The notes under the pieces: generated by a model | What the model was told of the DNA's origin: nothing | The model's input: only the letters and a program-made list of their open reading frames with translations | Database searches by the model: none | From: CAG-791 sp963605745 | GTDB taxonomy: Bacteria; Bacillota; Clostridia; Lachnospirales; Lachnospiraceae | DNA: 64,000 nucleotides | Assembly: GCA_963605745.1 (NCBI GenBank) | Contig: CAVCWT010000003.1 | Span: 1-64,000, forward strand | Direction of reading: 5' to 3' | Translations under genes and position numbers: made by a program | Part shown: piece after piece, positions 52,138-58,501 of the stretch | Layout of the letters: each line of letters starts with the position of its first letter | How positions within the stretch are numbered: the first letter of the stretch is position 1

Positions 52138-53568
52138 ATGAATCAGATCAAAGAGGCAGCTCGCAGCATGAAACGTACAGCACCGGAGCTGGCGGCCACC
52201 TCGCTGGAGCAGCGAAATGCCGCTCTGGAGAGCATCGCTGCTGCACTGGAACAGCATGAGGAAGAGATCTATGCCGCCAACCACCGGGATCTGGAGGCCG
52301 CCGAGCAGGCGCACCTTGCTCCTTCTATTCAAAAGCGGCTCAAATACGACCAGGCGAAAATGCGTGACAGCATCGCAGGTCTTCGCCAGCTGAAAGGACT
52401 GCCGGATCCCCTGGGGAAGCGCCTTATGGCAAGACAGCTGGATGAGGGGCTCGATCTGTATCGGATCAGCGTACCCATCGGGGTGGTCGGTGTTATTTTT
52501 GAGGCGAGGCCGGATGCCATGGTGCAGGTTGCATCTTTGTGCATTAAGAGCGGGAACTGTGCGGTCTTAAAGGGCGGCAAAGAGACCGCAGAGACGAACC
52601 GGGTATTGTTCCGTATCATCAAGGAGGCCGTTGTTGCGGCTGGCCTTCCGGAGGATTGTCTGTACCAGGCAGAGGGGCACAGCGAAATCGATGAGCTGCT
52701 CTCCTGCGAGGACGAGGTAGACCTTTTAATCCCCCGCGGGTCCAATCGATTCGTTCGTTATATTATGGAACATACGAAGATTCCGGTAATGGGACATTCC
52801 AGCGGAATCTGCCACATCTATGTAGACGAGAAGGTAGACGAAGAGCAGGCGATTCCGATCATTGTGGATGCGAAAACGCAGTATCCCGCGGCCTGCAACG
52901 CTGCGGAGACATTGTTGATCCACCGCGGGATTGCAGCTGAGTTCCTGCCGAAGGCAGCGGAGGCACTGACGAAGGCCGGTGTGAGGCTTCACGGGACGAA
53001 GGAGGCGGCAGAGCTGCTGCGTTCCTGCACGCAGCAGGAGAGTGTGTGCGCACTTAAGGCAAATGGCGGCGAGTATGCGACATGCGAAAAGACGACCGCA
53101 GCAGTGGAAACGGACAGCGGCGCAGGCGAAAAGACGGCCACGGCAGCGGAAACGTCGCTGCCGGAGATGGATGTTATGGAGGAGTCGGATTTTGCTACAG
53201 AATATGGAGACCTGGAGATCTCTGTGAAGCTGGTTGGAGATGTGCAGGAGGCCGTGGAGCACATCAATCACTATGGCTCGCATCACACGGATGCCATTCT
53301 GACGACGAACGATGCAGCGGCAGAGTATTTCATGCAGCGAGTTGACAGCGCCGGCGTCTACCGAAACTGTTCCACAAGGTTTGCCGATGGCTTCCGCTAC
53401 GGCTTTGGCGCAGAGGTCGGGATCAGCACCGGCAAGCTCCACGCCAGGGGGCCCGTAGGTTTGGAAGGACTGGTTACCTATAAGTACCGGCTCTATGGCC
53501 ATGGCCAGATTGTTGCAGACTATGCGGCGGGCAAGAGCGCCTTTCACCACAAAGATCTAATGCGATGA
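52138..53568 (+). CDS. proA: Glutamate-5-semialdehyde dehydrogenase (gamma-glutamyl phosphate reductase)
   Basis: The 476-residue product has ProA features: GVVGVIFEARPDAMVQVASL, LKSGNCAVLKGGKE-like IKSGNCAVLKGGKE, the catalytic Cys in DAKTQYPAACNAAETLL, and C-terminal FADGFRYGFGAEVGISTGK. It makes glutamate semialdehyde in proline synthesis. It is about 60 residues longer than the usual 415-420, because of a Thr/Ala/Glu-rich insert (about residues 305-350) in a surface region before DFATEYGDLEISVKLV. ProB is not in the window. The ATG at 52138 has GAGGAAGAGG upstream. Confidence 0.92.
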   Translation: MNQIKEAARSMKRTAPELAATSLEQRNAALESIAAALEQHEEEIYAANHRDLEAAEQAHLAPSIQKRLKYDQAKMRDSIAGLRQLKGLPDPLGKRLMARQLDEGLDLYRISVPIGVVGVIFEARPDAMVQVASLCIKSGNCAVLKGGKETAETNRVLFRIIKEAVVAAGLPEDCLYQAEGHSEIDELLSCEDEVDLLIPRGSNRFVRYIMEHTKIPVMGHSSGICHIYVDEKVDEEQAIPIIVDAKTQYPAACNAAETLLIHRGIAAEFLPKAAEALTKAGVRLHGTKEAAELLRSCTQQESVCALKANGGEYATCEKTTAAVETDSGAGEKTATAAETSLPEMDVMEESDFATEYGDLEISVKLVGDVQEAVEHINHYGSHHTDAILTTNDAAAEYFMQRVDSAGVYRNCSTRFADGFRYGFGAEVGISTGKLHARGPVGLEGLVTYKYRLYGHGQIVADYAAGKSAFHHKDLMR

Positions 53569-53650
53569 TTTATTTTTACTGTCGTTTACTGTTCTAAATT
53601 TGTTTTACTGTTGTTTACTCAAAGTTTCCGGATCTGGGGCAGGTTATTTT

Positions 53651-53666
53651 GTATCTGTTTAGCACC
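53651..53666 (-). repeat. Single end of the MITE-like repeat
   Basis: GTATCTGTTTAGCACC is the exact inverse of the right end at 16614-16629. It lies 87 bases before the next gene. Confidence 0.6.
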
Positions 53667-53752
53667 TGTCTATTTCAACATGAATAGGCCGCCTGCGGAC
53701 GGATTCAGATTGGGCAAAAAATGACACATACGGAGAGGATGAAGGAATAGTT

Positions 53753-54313
53753 ATGCAGCAACTGACATTATACAATGGCCGACCGGAGCCGGAGCAGATT
53801 GCGGGAAGAGAGGACAAGGAGGTTCGTGTTTATGACCTTTTGGACTCTCTGGCGATTTCCTATCAGAGAACCGATCACGGTCATGCAGACACCATGGAGG
53901 CCTGCCACGACATCGATGCGGTTCTGGATTGTCTGGTGTGCAAGAATCTGTTCCTCTGCAACCGGCAGCAGACGAAATTCTATCTCCTGATGATGCCGGG
54001 GGATAAGCCGTTTAAGACCAAGGAACTGTCCTCACAGATCAATTCAGCGAGACTCTCGTTTGCCTCTTCGGAGAAAATGGAGGAATATCTGGACATTCAG
54101 CCGGGATCTGTCAGCATTATGGGACTGATGAATGATCATGACAATCAGGTGCAGCTGTTGGTGGACGAGGATGTGGTCAAGGGGGAATACCTTGGCTGTC
54201 ACCCTTGTGTCAACACCTCCAGCCTGAAGCTCAAGGTGAAGGACGTGTTCGACACCTTCCTGCCGGCCGTGCATCACGAACCGATCTATGTCAGATTGAC
54301 GGGTGAGACGTAA
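53753..54313 (+). CDS. Prolyl-tRNA editing protein (YbaK/ProX-type deacylase)
   Basis: The 186-residue product has a YbaK-like fold with LVCKNLFLCNRQQTKFYLLMM (core CKNLFLCNR), the conserved RLSFAS segment, SIMGLMND and CHPCVNTSSLKL, matching ProX proteins that hydrolyse mischarged Ala-tRNA(Pro). It is free-standing, not fused to ProRS. Placement after proA suggests a proline theme but they are separate transcripts. GGAGAGGATGAAGG precedes the ATG. Confidence 0.87.
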   Translation: MQQLTLYNGRPEPEQIAGREDKEVRVYDLLDSLAISYQRTDHGHADTMEACHDIDAVLDCLVCKNLFLCNRQQTKFYLLMMPGDKPFKTKELSSQINSARLSFASSEKMEEYLDIQPGSVSIMGLMNDHDNQVQLLVDEDVVKGEYLGCHPCVNTSSLKLKVKDVFDTFLPAVHHEPIYVRLTGET

Positions 54314-54369
54314 TTGGGACCCGGCAGGAGAGGCGAGGCACGAATTGTTGGAGGAGACGTAATTTTGAC

Positions 54370-54400
54370 CTGATATCGGTGTATTGCAAACGCTGTGCGG
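54370..54400 (+). repeat. CAAACGCTGT motif copy
   Basis: GTATTGCAAACGCTGTGCGG near 54381-54400 is the fourth copy of this motif. It lies about 100 bases before the cyclophilin gene. Confidence 0.4.
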
Positions 54401-54495
54401 GCTGGTGAGGCCGTCATTTCCCACAGTGTGAGGAAAGGGGCGTGCGTGGTATACTGATGTGTATGAAGTGAAAAAGCTACAAAAGGAGATGGAGT

Positions 54496-54981
54496 ATGGC
54501 ACAGAATTATACAGTAACGATCACAATGAAGGACGGCGGTGTGATGAAGGGAGAACTTTATCCGGACGTTGCGCCGATCACAGTGGAGAATTTTAAAAAG
54601 CTCTGCGACGAGCAGTTCTATGACGGTCTGACCTTCCATCGGATCATCAAGGGCTTCATGATCCAGGGCGGTGATCCGGACGGCAATGGCACCGGCGGTC
54701 CGGGCTACAGCATCAAGGGCGAGTTCGCAGCCAACGGCATACCGAATGATCTGAAACACACAAGAGGTGTTCTGTCGATGGCAAGAGCCATGGACCCCAA
54801 CTCGGCAGGCTCACAGTTCTTTGTCATGCACCAGGACGCACCGCATCTGGACGGCCAGTATGCAGCCTTTGGCAAAATTACGGAAGGTCTGGACGTTCTG
54901 GACCAAATTGCGGATGTTAAGACCAACTGGAGCGATGCTCCGTGGGAGCCGCAGGTCATCGAGAGCATTGTTGTAGAGTAA
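54496..54981 (+). CDS. Cyclophilin-type peptidyl-prolyl cis-trans isomerase
   Basis: The 161-residue product has the cyclophilin core: FHRIIKGFMIQGGDPDGNGTGGPG (core FHRIIKGFMIQGGD), LSMARAMDPNSAGSQFFVM and HLDGQYAAFGKI. Key catalytic residues of the FHR, QxxG and SQFF motifs are intact. It is cytoplasmic, with no signal peptide. AAGGAGATGGAGT precedes the ATG. Confidence 0.93.
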   Translation: MAQNYTVTITMKDGGVMKGELYPDVAPITVENFKKLCDEQFYDGLTFHRIIKGFMIQGGDPDGNGTGGPGYSIKGEFAANGIPNDLKHTRGVLSMARAMDPNSAGSQFFVMHQDAPHLDGQYAAFGKITEGLDVLDQIADVKTNWSDAPWEPQVIESIVVE

Positions 54982-55090
54982 AGTGCAGAACGTCCTTTCC
55001 GAGGTTGTTGTCGCGTTTTTGCCCGTCACTGCCGGGAGAAGCTTTCCTTGCACCTGTCATGGACGTGTGAGGCAAAAAAGCTGCGATTTC

Positions 55091-55116
55091 TGTAACATTG
55101 CGGAATTGCCTGCGTA
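55091..55116 (+). promoter_or_regulatory. ECF-sigma-type promoter copy 3
   Basis: TGTAAC (55091-55096), 16 bases, CGTA (55113-55116), again extended as TGTAACATT and CGTATGTA. It lies 78 bases before an exported-protein gene. Confidence 0.55.
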
Positions 55117-55193
55117 TGTATCCGTGAAGGCAACAACGGATGCAGCAATCGGATCACGGATCACGCAGAATCGATGAGAAAGGAGATTGCATC

Positions 55194-56147
55194 ATGAAGA
55201 ACAAGGTCGTCAGAACATTCACTGGTTTTCTGGCAGCGATGATGATTGCGGCACAGCCGCTTCCCGTCATGACAGTTCATGCGCAGGAAACCTCCGCAGA
55301 GACCATCGAAGAGAATGGAGATGTGATCACAGAAGAAGAGCCCGCGGCAGTCAGTGAGGACGGATCTGCTGAGAACGAAGATGAGATCACAGAAGAAGAG
55401 CCCGCAGCAGTCAGCGAGGACGGATCTGCTGAGAACGAAGATGTGATCACAGAAGAAGAGCCCGCGGCAGTCAGTGAGGACGGATCTGCTGAGAACGAAG
55501 ATGTGATCACAGAAGAAGAGCCTGCAGCAGTCAGCGAGGATGCATCTGAGACAGCGGCAGCCCCTGTTAATCCCGAGGAGTGGGACGGTGTGAGCAGCGA
55601 TGCGGAAACGGTAAGTCCCAAGGAGTGGGACAGTGTGAGTGACAGTGATGATGTCGCAGCACCCGAGGAATGGGACAGCCCGGTTGAAGCGGATTCTGTT
55701 GTATCTGCGGACAGCAGCCAGAATGCCGCAGATCAGACAGAGTATGTCGATGCTGCGAAGGTGGCAGAGGAACAAAAGAACAGCCCCAGATATTCCGGCG
55801 ATACAGAAACGGTACAGCAGCCGGAGGAACAGGAACAATCAGAGGAGCAGGAACAGCCTGAGGAACAGGCAGACAAAGCGGATGAATTGTGCGATCGCAT
55901 TGACGATACGATGAATGGTGTGATTGATCAGACATATGAGATTCCGGTTGGAGCGCAGAGATGGGTTCGCAATAAAGTGGCAGATTTGTTCCTTTCAGAA
56001 GAAACCGCAGCATCCTTTAAGGGGGCCATGGATTCCTTTGATGATTCCGTCGGGACGGTCGGCAAGACCATCGCAAAGGTCATGGCCAACAAGGTGACAG
56101 GACCGGTGAAGTCAGTGGTAAAGATTGCCGGCTGGCTGTTCGGATGA
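55194..56147 (+). CDS. Exported acidic repeat protein with a conserved C-terminal domain
   Basis: The 317-residue product has a signal peptide (about 1-31, ending VMTVHAQ), three and a half 20-residue repeats with core EEEPAAVSEDGSAENE, EEWD-containing motifs (three), a Glu/Gln-rich stretch, and a C-terminal domain of about 85 residues (from DELCDRIDDTMNGVIDQTYE) containing TYEIP. The same C-terminal domain ends the truncated gene at 57542-58312. No anchoring motif is seen, so it is secreted or held by the C-terminal amphipathic domain. I do not recognise the family. AAGGAG precedes ATG 55194. Confidence 0.8.
   Translation: MKNKVVRTFTGFLAAMMIAAQPLPVMTVHAQETSAETIEENGDVITEEEPAAVSEDGSAENEDEITEEEPAAVSEDGSAENEDVITEEEPAAVSEDGSAENEDVITEEEPAAVSEDASETAAAPVNPEEWDGVSSDAETVSPKEWDSVSDSDDVAAPEEWDSPVEADSVVSADSSQNAADQTEYVDAAKVAEEQKNSPRYSGDTETVQQPEEQEQSEEQEQPEEQADKADELCDRIDDTMNGVIDQTYEIPVGAQRWVRNKVADLFLSEETAASFKGAMDSFDDSVGTVGKTIAKVMANKVTGPVKSVVKIAGWLFG
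55320..55546 (+). repeat. 60-bp coding tandem repeat
   Basis: Units start at 55320, 55380, 55440 and 55500 (the last partial) and are almost identical at the DNA level, indicating recent expansion. Confidence 0.9.
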
Positions 56148-56166
56148 GAGCGTGTCAAACAGTGTC

Positions 56167-56200
56167 AAAACCCTGCGAGGAATATCCCTCGCAGGGTTTT
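56167..56200 (+). terminator. Terminator of the exported acidic protein gene
   Basis: CCCTGCGAGG (56171-56180) and CCTCGCAGGG (56187-56196) pair with a six-base loop, followed by TTTTG; AAAA on the left could make it bidirectional. Confidence 0.8.
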
Positions 56201-56203
56201 GTT

Positions 56204-56635
56204 GTGCTGTGCAGGCGTTGTCATATATTCAATTCTTCTCAGGCTACTGCGCGGATGAAACAACCGCCGTAACGGATACATTGATCATAGCAAGGACTGG
56301 TAGTGATTTGCAATGCAAGTTCGAGAAAGGTACCAAGCAGTTACGACTATCTTTTTAACGGACGAGTTGTTACAATATGGGCAAGTGCATAACGTGTTCC
56401 TGTCTGTGGTGGTTGATGCCGGCAAGTTTAATAAACGGTACAATCAATCTGAAGTCCAATCTGTTTCATATCAAACGGAACGAATGCACGAAAAATTCCA
56501 TTTTATTCAGCAGGAGTTTCGTAAGAAGATTTAGAGAGAATCCAAAAGGACTATCGAATGAGACGGTTGGGCTGTTGTCATTGCAATTTGACAGCAAGAT
56601 CGTATCGTAATCGCTAATTCGATTGCAGCATCGGG
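56204..56635 (+). other. AT-rich stretch without a clear gene
   Basis: This stretch is clearly more AT-rich than its surroundings. Two overlapping short frames (56313-56534 and 56377-56610) have no ribosome site or recognisable domain. It may be remnant sequence carried in with the following Rpn gene. Confidence 0.4.
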
Positions 56636-56660
56636 CCTCCTGCACATTCATCGCAGGAGG
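56636..56660 (+). promoter_or_regulatory. Hairpin covering the Rpn ribosome binding site
   Basis: CCTCCTGC (56636-56643) pairs with GCAGGAGG (56653-56660). The right arm contains the AGGAGG that serves ATG 56670, so the structure would hide it. Confidence 0.6.
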
Positions 56661-56669
56661 GTTACTTGG

Positions 56670-57581
56670 ATGAGAAAGATCAACAGAGCAGTAGAAGTGG
56701 CATTGTCGGAGGAAACACTGGAGGATAAGTGGGAAAAAGCAGGGCTGAGTTCAGACCTGATTTTTGCTCACGTTATGAAGAACAAGGAATTGTTTCTGGG
56801 ACTCATGCAGCGAATTTTTCCGGAGCTGCGCCTTACTGAAATCAGGGAACATGAGATTCAGAAGACGGAATATGGTCATCTCACCAGTAAGGGCGTTCGA
56901 TTTGATGTGTATTCGGAGATTGACGGAAAATGTTTTGATGTTGAGATGCAGGTAGCTAGGCTTGACGATGTGAGCAAACGGACGCGATATTATCAGAGTA
57001 TGATGGATATACAAACGCTCCGTATGGGGCAGGCTTATCATCAGCTTCCAGATTCGTACATTGTTATGATCGGACAGTTTGACTTGTTCGGCCAGGGACG
57101 TCATATATATCGGTTTAAAAACATCGAGGTGACGGATCGGAATCTTGAGCTGGGAGATGGTACAATGAAGGTGTTCCTGAACAGCAAGGGAACAGAAAAT
57201 GACATTCCGGAAGAGTTACAGAACTTTCTGAATCTGGTGAACGGAAATGCGGCGAAGGATGATTTTTGCAGACGTGTAGAGCAAGAGATTCAGAAGATTA
57301 AGCTGGATGTACAAATCAAGGAGAGCTTTATGTATTTTGAAGACAAGCTTAGGGACGAGCGACAAAGAGCAAGAACAGAAGGCCTTGCAGAAGGTCGTGC
57401 AGAAGGTCGTGCAGAAGGTCGTGCAGAAGGTCATGCAGAAGGAATCGCAGAAACTGCAAGGAAGATGTTTCAAAATGGAGCCACCTACAATTTTGTCCGC
57501 AGCTGCACGGATGAGCAGATAACCGATCAAATGCTTCATGAAATCCAGGACTCTGTTACGATCGCAGAGAAAGAAGCATAG
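56670..57581 (+). CDS. Rpn-family PD-(D/E)XK protein, second copy type
   Basis: The 303-residue product matches Rpn/PDDEXK_2 transposase-like proteins: FAHVMKNKELFLGLMQRIFPE at the N-terminus, GVRFDVYSEIDGKCFDVEMQV (DVY and EMQ are the expected acidic and E-x-Q active-site positions), RTRYYQSMMD, LPDSYIVMIGQFDLFGQG and YRFKN. The C-terminal AEGRAEGRAEG repeats form a charged helix. It is not closely similar to the copy at 28894. Codon and base use are more AT-rich than its neighbours. It directly abuts a 5'-truncated gene. Confidence 0.85.
   Translation: MRKINRAVEVALSEETLEDKWEKAGLSSDLIFAHVMKNKELFLGLMQRIFPELRLTEIREHEIQKTEYGHLTSKGVRFDVYSEIDGKCFDVEMQVARLDDVSKRTRYYQSMMDIQTLRMGQAYHQLPDSYIVMIGQFDLFGQGRHIYRFKNIEVTDRNLELGDGTMKVFLNSKGTENDIPEELQNFLNLVNGNAAKDDFCRRVEQEIQKIKLDVQIKESFMYFEDKLRDERQRARTEGLAEGRAEGRAEGRAEGHAEGIAETARKMFQNGATYNFVRSCTDEQITDQMLHEIQDSVTIAEKEA
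57387..57446 (+). repeat. 12-bp in-frame tandem repeats in the second Rpn gene
   Basis: Unit GCAGAAGGTCGT (AEGR) occurs four times in a row (57387-57434) with a degenerate fifth. Confidence 0.85.
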
Positions 57582-58312
57582 CAGGCACAGCAGCATATGA
57601 GGAAACGGCTCCGGCAGAGCAGGAAGCAGCTCCCGAGGAAACGGCCCCGGAAGAAGAGGGACCGGCTCCCGAGATGGAGCAGGAAACTGTTCCGTCGATT
57701 GAAGTGACGCAGGAAAACGAAATCGAGAATGCTGAGAACGAGTCCAATAAGCTCGAAGAGGAAGACGCTCCGGCAGGATCTGAGGTAGAAACGAAGGAGC
57801 AGAACGACGCGGCAGAGAGCGAGCAGGCAGCACCCGAAGAGCGCGGAGATGTGATCGAGGAACAGTTCGCAGCACCGGTGCAGGAGGATCTGGCTAAGGA
57901 CGTGCCCGCAGCGGAGCCCGTGCGCGCAGCAGAGCAAGAGGTTAAGGCGATCCAGAAGGGGGAGACACGAGACGATAAGTCGTTTGGCGACAAAGTGGAT
58001 GATATGGTGAAGACCGTGATCACGAAGACCTATGAGATCCCGGCGCAGTTTCAGAGAAAGGTTCGGCAGACCATTGTGGAGCGCGTCTTCTCGAAAAATA
58101 CTGCCAAGGCAATCAACAACTTCTGGGATAAAGTGGACAACACGATTGGCAATGCAGCGAAAAAGCTTGCAATAAAGGCAGCCAATTATGTTACCAGCCC
58201 CTCAAAAAAGTTGGTAATTTCATCTTCTCCATCTTCAAGAGAAGATAATACAGCAATCTTAAACACCTGGCCGCAGCGAGGCTTTTCGAAGGAAAATCAA
58301 GATGAGCGCTGA
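57542..58312 (+). pseudogene. 5'-truncated paralogue of the exported acidic protein
   Basis: The frame is open from 57542, overlapping the end of the Rpn gene, with no usable start codon until ATG 57674 and no ribosome site there. It encodes a Glu/Pro/Ala-rich region (AYEETAPAEQEAAPEE...), then a C-terminal domain aligning with that at the end of the 55194 gene (KVDDMVKTVITKTYEIPAQF against RIDDTMNGVIDQTYEIPVGA). No signal peptide is left. I read it as an exported protein whose 5' part was replaced when the Rpn segment arrived. It could still yield a 212-residue internal fragment. Confidence 0.65.
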
Positions 58313-58320
58313 ACAGTTAC
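58274..58320 (+). repeat. MITE-like right end overlapping the pseudogene end
   Basis: A hairpin CTTTTCGAAGGAAAATC is followed by GCGCTGAACAGTTAC (58306-58320), parallel to 38450-38491. Confidence 0.55.
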
Positions 58321-58370
58321 TTTTTAAAACGCGGCACTGGTAAATCTACAGAATCAATGGATCGGGAAAA

Positions 58371-58399
58371 CCTGGGAGACAGCATCTCCCGGTTTTTTT
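58371..58399 (+). terminator. Terminator after the truncated paralogue
   Basis: CTGGGAGA (58372-58379) pairs with TCTCCCGG (58385-58392), followed by seven Ts. Confidence 0.75.
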
Positions 58400-58403
58400 A
58401 TCG

Positions 58404-58457
58404 ATTGGCATCAGCCATTTTCGAGTACCAAAATCGAGATGGGTGCTAAACTGTTAC
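58404..58457 (+). repeat. MITE-like right end before the giant surface protein gene
   Basis: GGCATCAGCCATTTTCGAGT and ACCAAAATCGAGATGGG, closing on GGTGCTAAACTGTTAC (58442-58457), are the reverse complement of 16380-16435. Confidence 0.7.
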
Positions 58458-58501
58458 AATATTTGTACATAGATTGATTTTCGGTAATCAGGAGAATGGT
58501 T

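Noticed and set aside
55320..55546. Non-coding satellite
   Set aside because: The 60-bp units keep one open frame within an exported protein and are coding.
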